This document shows, piece by piece, positions 34,076-46,981 of a stretch of 64,000 nt of DNA (positions within the stretch are counted from its first letter, which is position 1; each line of letters starts with the position of its first letter). A model generated the notes under the pieces. The model worked only from the letters and a program-made list of their open reading frames with translations, had not been told where the DNA came from and ran no database searches. The translations under genes and the position numbers were made by a program. This DNA comes from Patiria miniata. Its lineage: Eukaryota > Echinodermata > Asteroidea > Valvatida > Asterinidae. Where the stretch lies: NCBI RefSeq assembly GCF_015706575.1, contig NW_024037067.1:2091371-2155370 (forward strand), in the 5' to 3' direction.

Positions 34076-34540
34076 GGCGATCGTGAAGTGTAGGGCCCCT
34101 GTTTTGTTTTGATCAAATGAAAGTTAAAAATATTTTTTTTATTGCTCAAAAATCACCTTTACAATCAAAAGAAGAATTTTCTCAATTCTAATGACAATTT
34201 TTGCAATTTTGAACAGATTCTTGGGGTAGAAATCACGATTTTTCAGCGTGCCGTGCGAGCTTAGCTCACGGTACATCGCGCGGTGATCGCCATCTTTATT
34301 TTCGGGTCGCGTGTTGTCGCCGTGCTGTCATCGTCACTTTACCCCCAAATTTCCCTCAAAAAATCAAAACCCTGCCCTCTATCTATGACTTTTTATTGAG
34401 AATGTCACCAACTAGTTTGGTAGGTTAGGTCCAACAGTTTTTAAGTGGATTTTGTTCCCTTATAGGAACCGGGCCCGGGCCCTACACTACACGATCGCCA
34501 TTTTCTGGACTACCTCCGTTATTTACGGAGGTAGTCCAGA
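34076..34540. repeat. Inverted repeat around ~400 bp, plus a terminal hairpin
   Basis: GCGATCGTGAAGTGTAGGG at about 34077-34098 recurs inverted near 34473-34494 (CCCTACACTACACGATCGC). Next to it is a hairpin of 15-bp arms (TCTGGACTACCTCCG, 34505-34519 and 34526-34540). Probable MITE; class unknown. Confidence 0.6.
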
Positions 34541-34644
34541 AAAAATGCTACATTTATGGGGCTGGACAAATGCCAGATGTCCTCCCATCATGCCCATACT
34601 ATTACTAGCCGACATAAAAAGTTTGTAATGTTGGACTCAGACTA

Positions 34645-34872
34645 GCTGGAGTTACCCAGCCCTGAATTTTATCATTGGGTTGTCATCTAGGCCTAGATTG
34701 ACAACCCAATGATAAAAGTTACCCAGCCCTGAATTTTATCATTGGGTTGTCATCTAGGCCTAGATGACAACCCAATGATAAAAGTTACCCAGCCCTGAAT
34801 TTTATCATTGGGTTATCATCTAGGCCTAGATGACAACCCAATGATAAAATTTAGGGCTGTAACTCCAGCTAC
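34645..34872. repeat. Three tandem 50-bp palindromes
   Basis: Units of 66-67 bp, each a spacer (GTTACCCAGCCCTGAA) plus a palindrome centred on CTAGGCCTAG, at 34667-34717, 34734-34783 and 34800-34849. The middle one is a perfect 50-bp palindrome, the first has one inserted base and the third one mismatch. The outer flanks (AGCTGGAGTTAC and GTAACTCCAGCT) are themselves inverted. Confidence 0.92.
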
Positions 34873-35254
34873 CCCCGAACGGGCAATTGGTATTTTGCGG
34901 AACTTGCAGAACGTGCAGAACTCTGCGGAACTCTGCAGAATTGGTAATAAAACGCTAAATTAAGATGAAATACTGGCTTTGAAAGTACAGCAAGGGCCCA
35001 ATCTCATTAATAAGTCCCAAAATCGTCATAATCTGCCCTTAAATGAATTGAAAATAAAAGATTTCCCACCTGTTTGTGCCGTCGTATAATAATTGTGTGT
35101 AGTATTTGCAGAACAGTGCAGAACACATGCTGTACAGGGATACATGCCGTTTACAAACCAAGGGTGCAGCTGAGACTCGGTGCTCTGTGAAGCACGTGTA
35201 TAAAACAGTTGATAGGGGGATGATGTACCGCTGCAGAACAAATTCTGCAGAAGT

Positions 35255-36245
35255 AATGTTGTGCCCATTCTTGAAAATCACGCATTCTCGAGAATGGGCA
35301 TGCACATTCTTGAGAATGTGCAACTGGATCCTTGCTCAATCTTGCAAAAAACATTCTCGAGAATGCGCGACAAGATAACGGTCTTGTCGATGCCGAGCAC
35401 CGGCTGCGCTTGGCAAGTCTAGCTGAATCCTCGTTCACTGATTCTCAATAATTATACTGTTGCAACGCAAGGCGCTGAAAAGTAGAGTGGATATGATAAG
35501 TAAAGGCGTATTAATATGGGGGGGGGGACCGGGAAAATATAAGAGACATAATAATACTAGTGCAAAGAATTCTGATTTTTGGGATAATAAAAGCGGGGGG
35601 GGGGAACGTAAGAATGAAGAATGTGAAGAATGAGAATGAATACTGCGACATCCCATAGTGCTAATGCTATTTCCCATTTAAATTGCCACCAATTTATTGT
35701 TCACATCCCATCCCACCATAACATCGCAGAGCTGGATTCTATCTAGTCAAAAGAGCAATTTTGGCAGCTTCTGGACATCGTTTTTTTTTTCGTGGCACGC
35801 ATATGATACATGCAGGGACTTGTAACTTGTCTAGCCTAAACAAAGCACTTCCCAGACTAGTTCCCAGTCCTCCGTTATTACAAAACTTCCCATAGTGGGC
35901 AGAAAAAAGCAATAATAACAGGTTTAATTTGATTCAAATTATCGTAGTTATACGAGTACAGAAGCATAGCACATTTTCTTTCCTCTTTATATGAATTGTT
36001 TCCCTTTTAACCGCTATACAATTCATTTAACATAATTATGTCGTGCAATGTTTGTTAAGATTGGGCAAAATTCATAAATTGTGCACGTGATATTCCCACC
36101 CAATCTTAAGAATGAGCGCTCATTCTTAAGAACGCGTGCTCGTTCTTAAGAATGGGCGCTCATTCTTAAGAATGCGCGCCCATTCTCGAGAATGTGCATG
36201 CCCATTCTCGAGAATGCGTGATTTTCAAGAATGGGCACAACAGTA
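35255..36245. repeat. Inverted repeat pair around ~0.9 kb
   Basis: TGTTGTGCCCATTCTTGAAA followed by ATCACGCATTCTCGAGAATG (about 35260-35300) is repeated inverted at about 36195-36245. The two arms enclose about 0.9 kb without a recognisable gene, including poly-G tracts near 35518-35528 and 35595-35605. Probably a foldback-type element; class unknown. Confidence 0.6.
36101..36222. repeat. 20-bp phased array of palindromes
   Basis: Six units of 20-22 bp, each with a TTCTTAAGAA or TTCTCGAGAA palindrome joined by AATGAGCGCTCATT-like palindromes. The dyads fall about every 10 bp, so almost the whole tract is self-complementary. Confidence 0.9.
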
Positions 36246-36410
36246 ACATTATGGAACGATGGAATGTTTTATTTGTAATGTCGACAAGTGTCTTATATCC
36301 TCCACAAGTCCATGGGAAGGCCCTCTGTATTAATAGTTCAATGTTTTACCCAGGCAACGCGATCAATGGGTACGGGCCTCCGAGAGTTTCGCATTTTACA
36401 CAGGCAGCAT

Positions 36411-39388
36411 CAAAATTAAAAATCATCAGAATGTTTTAATTTTAATCTGGATAAGTGAATTATATTCTCAACAACTCCTCTGATTTCTTTCTTTGGGAAA
36501 TTCACCCGGGAAGACCTTTTAAAAAGAGAGTTCCGCGTTTTACCCACCCATGTTTTTGGTGCAAATAGGCCTATTGCACGGTTATGTGCAGTATACGCGT
36601 ACGTACGTGCTCCGATGCTGTATGTAGGAGGGGGCATCTTCATCGCTGCAGAACCAACATTAAAAATCGTCACAATGTTTTAATTTTAATCTGGATAAGT
36701 GCATTATATTCTCAACAACTCCTCTGATTTTTTTCTTTCCGAAATTCATCCGGAAAGACCTTTTTAAAATGAGAGTTCCGCGTTTTACCCACCCAGGTTT
36801 TTTGTGCAAATAGGCCTATTGCACGGTACGTGCAGTATACGCGTACTGGCTCCGATGCTGTAGGAGGGGGCATCTTTATCGCTGCAGAACCAACATTAAA
36901 AATCGTGACAATCTTTTAATTTTAATCTGGATAAGTGAATTATATTCTTAACAACTCCTCAGATTTTTTTCTTTCCGAAATTCACCCGGGAAGACCTTTT
37001 AAAATGAGAGTTCCGCGTTTTACCCACCCAGGTTTTTTGTGCAAATAGGCCTATTGCACGGTACGTGCAGTATACGCGTACTGGCTCCGATGCTGTAGGA
37101 GGGGGCAACTTTATCGCTGCAGAACCAACATTAAAAATTATCACAATCTTTTAATTTTAATCTGAATAAGTGTATTATATTCTCAACAACTCCTCTGATT
37201 TTTTTCTTTCCGAAATTCAACCGGGAAGACCTTTTAAAATGAGAGTTCCGCGTTTTACCCACCCAGGTTTTTTGTGCAAATAGGCCTATTGCACGGTATG
37301 TGCAGTATACGTGTACTGGCTCCGATGCTGTAGGAGGGGGCATCTTTATCGCTGCAGAACCAACATTAAAAAACCTCACAATGTTTTATTTTTAATCTGG
37401 ATAAGTGTATTATATTCTCAACAACTCCTCTGATTTTCTTCCTTGGGAAATTCACCCGGGAAGACCTTTTAAAATGAGAGTTCCGCGTTTTACCCACCCA
37501 TGTTTTTGGTGCAAATAGGCCTATTGCACGGTATGTGCAGTATACGCGTACGTACGTGCTCCGATGCTGTATGTAGGAGGGGGCATCTTCATCGATGCAG
37601 AACCAACATTAAAAATCGTCACAATGTTTTAATTTTAATCTGGATAAGTGCATTATATTCTCAACAACTCCTCTGATTTTTTTCTTCCCAAAATTCATCC
37701 GGAAAGACCTTTTAAAATGAGAGTTCCGCGTTTTACCCACCCAGGTTTTTTTTGTGCAAATAGGCCTATTGCACGGTACGTGCAGTATACGCGTACTGGC
37801 TCCGATGCTGTAGGAGGGGGCAAATTTATCGCTGCAGAACCAACATTAAAAATGGTCACAATCTTTCAATTTAATCTGGATAAGTGTATTATATTCTCAA
37901 CAACTCCTCAGATTTTTTTCTTGCCGAAATTCACCAGGGAAGAACTTTTAAAATGAGAGTTCCGCGTTTTACCCACCCAGGTTTTTTGTGCAAATAGGCC
38001 TATTGCACGGTATGTGCAGTATACGTGTACTGGCTCCGATGCTGTAGGAGGGGGCATCTTTATCGCTGCAGAACCAACATTAAAAATCGTGACAATCTTT
38101 TAATTTTAATCTGGATAAGTGTATTATATTCTCAACAACTCCTCTGATTTTTTTCTGTCGGAACTTCACCCGGGAAGACCTTTTAAAATGAGAGTTCCGC
38201 GTTTTACCCACCCAGGTTTTTTGTGCAAATAGGCCTATTGCACGGTATGTGCAGTATACGCGTACGTACGTGCTCCGATGCTGTTGGAGGGGGCATCTTC
38301 ATCGCTGCAGAACCAACATTAAAAATCGTCACAATGTTTTAATTTTAATCTGGATAAGTGCATTATATTCTCAACAACTCCTCTGATTTTTTTCTTTCCG
38401 AAATTTATCCGGAAAGACCTTTTAAAATGAGAGTTCCGCGTTTTACCCACCCAGGTTTTTTTGTGCAAATAGGCCTATTGCACGGTATGTGCAGTATACG
38501 TGTACTGGCTCCGATGCTGTAGGAGGGGGCATCTTTATCGCTGCAGAACCAACATTAAAAATCGTCACAATCTTTTAATTTTAATCTGGATAAGTGTATT
38601 ATTTTCTCAACAACTCCTCTGATTTTTTTCTTTCCGAAATTCATCAGGAAAGACCTTTTAAAATGAGAGTTCCGCGTTTTACCCACCCAGGTTTTTTGTG
38701 CAAATAGGCCTATTGCACGGTACGTGCAGTATACGCGTACTGGCTCCGATGCTGTAGGAGGGGGCAACTTTATCGCTGCAGAACCAACATTAAAAATCGT
38801 CACAATCTTTTAATTTTAATCTGGATAAGTGTATTATATTCTCAACAACTCCTCAGATTTTTTCTGTCGGACATTCACCCGGGAAGAACTTTTAAAATGA
38901 GAGTTCCGCGTTTTACCCACCCATGTTTTTGGTGCAAATATAGGCCTATTGCACGGTATGTGCAGTATACGCGTACGTACGTGCTCCGATGCTGTAGGAG
39001 AGGGCATCTTCATCGCTGCAGAACCAACATTAAAAATCGTCACAATGTTTTAATTTTAATCTAGATAAGTGTATTATATTCTCAACAACTCCCCTGATTT
39101 TTTTCTTTCGGAAATTCACCCGGAAGAACTTTTAAAATGAGAGTTCCGCGTTTTACCCACCCATGTTTTTGGTGCAAATATAGGCCTATTGCACGGTATG
39201 TGCAGTATACGCGTACGTACGTGCTCCGATGCTGTAGGAGAGGGCAACTTTATCGCTGCAGAACCAACATTAAAAATCGTCACAATCTTTTAATTTTAAT
39301 ATGGATAAGTGTATTATATTCTCAACTCCTCAGATTTTTTTCTTTCGGAAATTCACACGGGAAGACCTTTTAAAATGAGAGTTCCGCG
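36411..39388. repeat. Satellite array, ~237-bp unit, about 12-13 copies
   Basis: The anchor GAGAGTTCCGCG occurs at 36526, 36771, 37006, 37241, 37476, 37719, 37955, 38190, 38429, 38665, 38899, 39139 and 39377, giving periods of 234-245 bp. Each unit holds the near-palindrome TGCAAATAGGCCTATTGCA and the block ACATTAAAAATCGTCACAAT. Two length variants differ by a CGTACGTACGTG insertion. The last unit is cut at GTTCCGCG|GAGGACAC. A diverged unit precedes it (36241-36410). Open frames across it are artefacts of the repeat. Confidence 0.95.
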
Positions 39389-42330
39389 GAGGACACTTAA
39401 TTAATGGCGATAGGAGACCAAACCGACAAAAAATTTCAACAAAGAGGACCCAAAAGAATTGATAATAATACAATAAACGTAAAATCAAACTGCAATTAAC
39501 CAACTCCAAAGAATAAACTCTTTAATCAAAAGTAAAGACTAAAAAAAGTTACAACCTTAAGCCAGAAACACAAACTAAAAGCAAAGGCCAAAAACAAACT
39601 AATTAAGAATGGTGCATATAATGAAGTCTGTAAAGTTACAAAAGAGAAAACATATTAGAAAAAAAGGTAATGAATTATCAGGGACAATAAACAACTTCGA
39701 AGATAAAAACGAAGTGGGAGACACTAATCCCCCAACTCTTGGATTAGCACATCATAAAATAACTGAACAGGCTCCCAACTATTTGCACTAGGCCATAGGC
39801 CATTGAGCGGTGTGAAACCAAAAAAATGGGAGCACAAGGTACAATATTTAAGAAAATCTTCAACACCTATGAAAATGTACAAGAAAAAGCGTTACAAATC
39901 TAGCACTGAAATGAGCTTTCAACCTAGTTTCTTAAGAAAACAAGGCCAAACAAATGTATATCCTTGAACAACACCAAGGTTGAAAACGACTAAGAAACTT
40001 CTCAAAAGAATTCAGTCAAAGAGAGAGAATTACATTAAAACAAAACTAAAAACTGCTCATCAAAAGCGGGATAAGGTGAACCATGATCCAAACAAGCACA
40101 AAAAATGTGTCTATAGCAAAGCAAGAGACAAAATAAGAAAGTTAAAGCAAAATGTTGCAAAACTATAGACGACAAAAAAATCACGTTAAAAACCAAAACT
40201 TCAAAAGAACTGAAACTATAGATTTCATTTTCAATAAATTATTTCACATAATAAATGAAAGAGGAAAACATTTGACAAAGGCAAACTCAACACTGCTTCA
40301 AACAGACTAAACGCAAGCAGCACCAATGAAAACTATCAATGTAACGGCGAGAAATGGCTCACTACAAATCTCCCGGTTCAAAATGATAAAGTCGCGATTT
40401 AGTTTTTAAGCTTATACAAAGAAGGAAAGGAACCAAGTAAACAAAATAATATACTTCTCCAAAAAAGTAATTTCCTCTCAAGATCTTCAACAAACAACTA
40501 ACAATTTTGATCCTTAAATAAGAAAAACACTTTTTCAAAAGTACTTTTAAAACAATTGAATCTGGCTCCAAAAAACAGGGGGGGGGAATGAAAACAAAAT
40601 TGGAGCAGACGCTTGTGACGGGGATGAAAGTGAAGAACAATAATAAGGAGCAGGGCTTATGTGTCTTGCCTTTGGTCTGGTGAATGAACTTTTATGTCAA
40701 TGAACTGAAAGCTTAACTGCACAGGCAGTTTGTGCTAGAATAAACAATCTTGGAAGGGGGAAACAACTACTATGAAACAAAACACGGGGGAAGAGGGGTG
40801 TACTCCTATCAAAAGATGGGCAGCAGATATTCAACTAGGGGAACAAATTTAACTTCTTTTATGCTCCTTTACACACGCTTGCGGTAAACCGCACAATGTG
40901 TAAGTGTAGCTTATATGTTCTTTATGGAATGAACGCCCTATAACACGGCAAAAACTTCGCATGTATGAAGTCGAGTATGATACGTTGTCCAATAACATAC
41001 GCATAGTGCTAGTCATGTATATGACTTGTGGCATGGTGATTATATACATTTTTTCATTGAAGATATATATCATACTTTACTAACAACACCATCTATTACA
41101 TGAAATAACAATAATTAGTTCACATTATTTCTGCATTTATACACACTAATAATAATATGCCCCTACCCATGGAAACACTTACACATGAAAACTTTACAAA
41201 GCGGACTCTGACATGGCAATAGATACGAAGCGGAATTAGCTATATAGTCCTTAAGTGTGACGTCATTTACCATCGCTTACAGCTCGGGGAATACCCGTCC
41301 ATACTCCAAGCAGCCTGAAATAACGCAGTTAATATCCCCCAGCATAAATGTTATTCCCTTATTTAAGATCGATGTGTGATCGAGTAACTCCCACTATAGA
41401 TATAGAATTATTCTATATCTATGCTCCCACTTTTTTAAACGTCACACGCGCGTACGAAGACGCAGGGAAATAGTACAAACTTTCACGCGGATGACTTGCT
41501 GGAATGGACGAATTAAATGCCGCGGCTACTTGATGAGTATTTATGAGGTATATTACAATGTCACAAATCATGTTCAATGAAGCAGCAGTGGAATCGAACC
41601 ACTCACATCATTATTCTCTGAGTACAAGCACAACTGCTGCACAACAAAGAAAACTGTGTGTCAACCAGAACTGCTTGGGATGAGTAACCAAGAAAAGTGA
41701 GAAACACTTACACAATAATTAATCGAAAAGTAAACATAAACAAGTGAGGAATGGTAACATCATAAATGATTCACTGACCCCACCCCCCCCCAATCAAAAT
41801 GTTCAAGTTTATACCTTGACCTTTATCTTCGTTTACATCATGTGATGCTTCGCAATAGTTCAGTATGCCTGTCTCAGTAGGCCTGTGCTTGTGCCATTTC
41901 GAATAAAAAAATTCAAGTTTATGTTGATTCCACACAGCATAAGCACGACGTCTGACACCGGCATTACTTTTCATTATGTTTCCCTTAAGTTACAATTCTC
42001 ATGGCTTGAGAGCTCACCAGTACACAAACGGATACACAAACCTGCACAGACACGGGAGGGCAATATGGAAGCATGCAGTGTTCGCAGTTTACCTCATTTG
42101 TAATGGTGAGAACTGACATTTCAAAACAATAGAGAAACACAAGAAAAAGGAAACATTTGGGGAACATGCATACTAAACAAAAAAACAATACACAACGATC
42201 TTTAATGAGAAAGTTTAAATTTGGTGTATTGTTAATGATGCTAACTGTAGATATACTAGCTCCAATGATATCTTGCAAGAGGCTAGGAGTTTTTATTAGA
42301 AGCTTTACTCTACTCAAACAGTAGATGATA
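39389..42330. other. AT-rich DNA without recognised genes
   Basis: A-rich sequence from 39400 to 40700 with lysine-rich short frames of no recognisable family. 41385-41425 has a small hairpin (AGATATAGAATTATTCTATA). Nothing else assigned. Confidence 0.45.
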
Positions 42331-42344
42331 ATTTTGATGTTCAA

Positions 42345-44890
42345 TCAATTTTTGCCGCTGCTGATAAGACCATCCTTTCAGATACCATGCGAGATAGCAT
42401 TGAGGGGCCTCTATCCCATGATGAACTTATGCATGTGTTAAAAAAAAAGCAAAGAACGGAAAGTCCCCCGGCTCTGATGGCTTCAGTTTTGAATTTTATA
42501 ATTGTTTTGCCTCAGAACTCTCCTGGTACCTTTTGCGTTCATTGAATGGTGCTTATACTTCTGGTCAACTTTCGGTCACTCAGAGATATAATTATTACTC
42601 TTCTACCAAAAGGGGACAAGCCTGTCAGTACTTGAAGAATTGGCGCCCTATCTCGCTATACGACGCTTCCGCCTGCATTGCAGAGCGAGTTAAATCATGC
42701 CTCCCGTATATTATTCATGAAAGACAAAAAGGTTTCATGGCTAATCGTTTTATTGGCGAAAATATTCGGTTGATGTATGATTAACTGAATGTCGCTGACT
42801 CCAACAATATTCCGGGTTTATTTCTATCTATTGACTTTGAAAAAGCATTTGACTCTATTTCACATAGTTTTATTTTTAAAGTTCTGGACAATTTCAATTT
42901 TAAATTGGTCCATCAGTCCAAAAATGGATCAAGGTACTTTACAACCAAGCCTCCTCCTCAGTTTTAGTCAATGGATTCCTTTCTGAATCATTCCAGATCG
43001 GGCGAGGCTGTAGGCAGGGAGATGGATTAAGCCCTTATTTGATCCTTTTGTGTGCAGAAGTTTTATCCATGATGGTATGTAATGACAAAGAATTTAAGGT
43101 CATAAAGGTCGAGGGAACGGAATTTCGATTATCCCAGTACGCCGATGATACGGTTTTCTTTTTAAACGGTACCGAGAAGTCAATGCGGGCGGCTTTTAGA
43201 ATTCTTGGCCTATTTGCTGGTATGTCTGGCTTGAAAATTAACTTTGATAAAACGAATGCCATTTGGGTTGGTTCAATGAAGGATTGTAGGGAGAAGCTTT
43301 GCGAAGGGATCAACGTGAACTGGGTCGAGGCCAAGCATACCTTTAAAATTCTTGGTGTTGAGTTCACCACAGATCTTAATTCAATGGTTTTGTTAAATTA
43401 CAATAAGATTATTCCATCCTTACGTGGTCAAATTTTTAACTGGTCTAAGAGACATTTGACTGAGCAAGGCAGAATTGCTGTTGTGAAATCATTGCTTTTG
43501 TCCAACCTTGTGTCAACCATCCCTGATCCCCCCTGTAATATGATCAAGGATTTAAATACTATGTTTTTCAATTTTATTGGGAAAGGACACGATCGTGTAG
43601 CTAGAAACCAAATGATCCAAGATTATGGTCAGGGGGGTCTGCGAATGATAGATGTTCGGGCCTATATAGATGCTTAAAAAATCACATGGTTGCGTAGACT
43701 TTTCAAAGCAGATTCTTCAGGCTGGTCTATATTGTGTAATTTGGTTTTTGGCGACACTCGTCTGTTTTTATTGGAAGGTGGCTCTGCTAAATTTGCTGGT
43801 ACACTACACAGAGAATTTTTAACGCTTTTTGGTTGGACGTGTTTACTTCATGGTCTAACTTTACTCGGGTCCACGTGCCCACAAGCAAAGTGGAGGTACT
43901 TAAGAGTTCTCTTTGGTTTAATGATAATATTAAGGTTGTTGGGAAGTGTATTTTTTATAAACATTAAGAATGTAAAGGAGTTAGATTTGTTTGTGATCTT
44001 ATTGACGAGAATGGTAATCTTCTTTCTCTCCACGATTTTAAGAATACTTATAACGTACACACCAACTTTTTAGAGTATGGTGGGGTGTTGAGCGCTATTA
44101 AGTCATCGTTCAGGGATATTATGTCGGAACACTCTCATATATAATCTCCCTTTGTTCCGTTCAACCTTGAGGTACTGTTAAAGGACCAAAAGGGATCGCA
44201 AAGAATATACAACGTTTTAGTTTCTTCTAAACATGTGAAAAGGAAATTTGTGGACAAGTGGAACGTCAAACTCAATATCGACTATGAAATATCGAAGTGG
44301 TCTTCAATTTTCAAAATTTCTTATTTTTGTACTGTTGATATTAAACTAAGATGGTTTCAGTTTAGATTAATCCATCGGATCCTAGGTACTAATTTGTTTT
44401 TGTTTAAGATCAATAAGAAGGACACTAATCTGTGTACATTTTGTAATAATGAAGAGGAGACATTAGTCCATCTTTTCTGCACCTGTCCTCATACTATTTC
44501 ATTCTGGTCCTCAGTATTTTCATGGATAAAGGAGAAGACCAAAGTTTCAATTGCAATGGATAATGAAGTTCTTTTATTCGGTAACACCAATGTTAACAGC
44601 AAAATGATTAATTTAATATTGCTGATTTGTACAAAATGAAAATGAATGAGAAACGCCCCTCACTTTTGGTTTTAAAAAGAGACGTGAAGAACTACTATTT
44701 GATGGGAAAAACTAATGTTTTACACTAACGGGGTAGGCTTCAAATTCTATCAGAAATGGGACAAATTCTTGATATTAGGCCAAGGTTAATTTATTTTATT
44801 AGAATTTAAGTCTGTATTTGCTTTATTTACATTGCTTGTACGTTTATTGCTTGTATGCTAAGAAAGAGAAGAGTGAACAATAAATAAGAC
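42345..44890 (+). pseudogene. LINE C: L1/Tx1-like RT and C-terminal zinc-binding region
   Basis: A 5'-truncated plus-strand LINE. Successive frames read GPLSHDELMHVL, KNGKSPGSDGF, NWRPISLYD, RQKGFMANRFIGENIRLMYD, SIDFEKAFDSI, RQGDGLSPYL, SQYADDTVFFLNGT and MSGLKINFDKTNAIW. Then come WSKRHLTEQGRIAVVKSLLL, QDYGQGGLRMIDVRAY, and the C-terminal zinc-binding RT region (RWFQFRLIHRILGTNLFL, LCTFCNNEEETLVHLFCTC). These are features of L1/Tx1-type RTs, and the YADD box is intact. Stops lie at 42783 and 43675 and frames shift at about 42490-42530, 42880 and 44100-44230. The tail ends near AATAAATAAGACT. Confidence 0.85.
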
Positions 44891-45744
44891 TCCCGGGGGG
44901 GGGGAAGAAAGTTTAAATTTTGGTATCCCCTACAGTGATTCCCAATTCCAAAATTTATAGGCAATTGTTAAATTTGGCACGCCACCATTCAGGTTCAGGT
45001 ATGGAAAACACTGACAAAGAATTACTCAAGTTGAGATTTTTTGGTATGGTGGTGAGGTCATATTGAACTTCTAAAAAAGGAATCGTGCACAGTAACTCAA
45101 CAGCAAAATTGAAATGTAAAAAATGAAAATCAATGTATATACAATTTTAAGTTGATGAACATGCTGGCGCATCAGAGTATGAGTGCTCGGTTGTGTGGTT
45201 GATACAGCAGCATCCTTGGTCATACCGGGACTTCTGTGGTACCCTTGGTTGGGTGACTTCCTCAATTGAGTAACAGGACGATATGAGTAATGGTTTTAAT
45301 GGCGTTGTATTTATACTTGTGCATGCTCAGATCCCACACTGTAAAAAATTGCGTTACTTAACAGTTGTTTTTCTGTTGAAATTTTTGTAAAATTAAAGTA
45401 GATTATACTGTTTTCGGTTTTTTCTGTAAATCTACAAATGTGTTCCTGCCTATGTACAGTTTTCTCCATTTCTCTGTTTGGTTAGGGAATATTCGGTGTT
45501 CAACTAAAATTCTGTGCAGGCACAATGAACATCAGGTTTTGAACAAGCCTCCCGTTCCGACTCTGTTAGACACAGTCACATCGCTGTCGGTCACTCCCAC
45601 AGAATCATCTTTTTTTGTACAGGGTTCGGCCGTATCGCGTGATTTTCCCCTGGTAGGCGGTAGCAGTGCAACGTTATTGTGGCGTAATCGCTGAAGGGTA
45701 CCAGTATGTTGTCAAGGAAGGCGCGCGCGGGAGTCGGACTGTAC
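44891..45744. other. No recognised gene
   Basis: Contains a CACTGTAAAAAATTGCG sequence near 45339 that resembles the start of some DNA transposons. A partner end was not established (the ACAGTAGAAT-rich stretch at 46815-46930 may be related). Confidence 0.35.
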
Positions 45745-46256
45745 CAACCTCGTCCCCAGTGCTTACTTTATTTCTAACGTTGTTTCCAACAGTAAACCCT
45801 GGATAGGAAAATTTCCTTCCTGCACCTGATTCGATACCGCAATTGGCTAGAAATGGATTTATATCGTGTACTTGGTGTTGTTATTCATAACGTGCAGTAC
45901 GTGTTTTCGCGATCATTCGTCCACGAGTTCTCGAAAATAGTAATTTCCTTTCCAGTTTGTTAATTTTAATATGAAATGTGATACTGCATGTTGTCTCGTT
46001 AAGATCGTAACAGCTTAGTTAAAATATCATGTTTTCGTAACTCATGCCATGCCGTCGCGCTGCAACGAATTGATTCTGTTTTTACCCCAGACACCGCATA
46101 CAAAAACAAACGCAAATGTAACGCACAGGCAGGCAGCAGACTACTCCTAATTTGCATACGTGTTCACAAATCTTGCACATGCAAATGATCCAATACCAGG
46201 GTGAGAGAGCAGGTAGTGGTGGGCGCGTACTGCTCGACACCCTGGGGACGAGGTTG
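45745..46256. mobile_element. MULE-like MITE, copy 1
   Basis: A 512-bp element with 15-bp terminal inverted repeats CAACCTCGTCCCCAG. It is flanked by the 9-bp duplication GGACTGTAC (45736-45744 and 46257-46265). Non-coding. Nine-base duplications are typical of MULE/Mutator transposition; the superfamily is an inference. Confidence 0.88.
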
Positions 46257-46981
46257 GGACTGTACAACTTCCCGTTGCGTCCGTGCGTATGCGTACCGTG
46301 AGTGTGATGTTGTAGAATCTTGGAGCATATTTAATAATCCGTTTCTGCTTACATGTTTGCAATTGTATTGTAAATGACTATTTTTCTCAAGTAGAAGGGC
46401 TATATTGAAGCGGTTTCAGTTTGTAAGCCTGATAGTCAACGTCAACATCAGTTGAAAGTTGCCTGCTTGTCATTGCAGCATGACTTGCCGTAAGCCAACG
46501 TGCAAGTATCTATATTCAAACCTTCATGAGTTTTATCGATAGCACCGCCATTATATGACGTGTTACAAGTATCTGCATGTGATGTACGTTCATTATACGA
46601 GAATACATGTGGACTGAAGCTCACACAGGACCTGTCATTCGCAATCCTCGATACAAACATGAACATTTTGTCGTTTATCGGCCCCCATCAAATAATCACC
46701 GTTTAAACAAAAACAACCTTTCCTTCAGCTACAGAGAGTTGTTAAGGAACGAACTTGAAAACAGCGTATGTGCTGTTAGGTTACAAAACAACAACACTTA
46801 ATCATCTGTTACAAAACAGTAGAATCCCCTGTAATTGAACAAAAAGGTAGAATCTGCTGTTAATGTACAGAGAAAAAAAGAAACAGTAGAATATACTGCG
46901 CAAAAACAGTAACTACTGTAATGCCAATTGACAATAGAATCTAATGAACAAAGCGTATGTACGCTTTGTTTATGCTATTAA

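Noticed and set aside
36101..36222. Heat-shock elements
   Set aside because: TTC and GAA are separated by 4 bp (TTCTTAAGAA), not the 2 bp of the nTTCnnGAAn pattern.
36416..39043. Repeated ~80-codon minus-strand proteins
   Set aside because: They are translations of satellite units; the frame is open only because the unit recurs.
41576..41650. tRNA gene on the minus strand
   Set aside because: A good T-arm (AGTGG TTCGATT CCACT) is present, but the acceptor stem has mismatches, there is no D-arm with the usual GG, and no clear anticodon arm. At most an eroded tRNA-like or SINE head.
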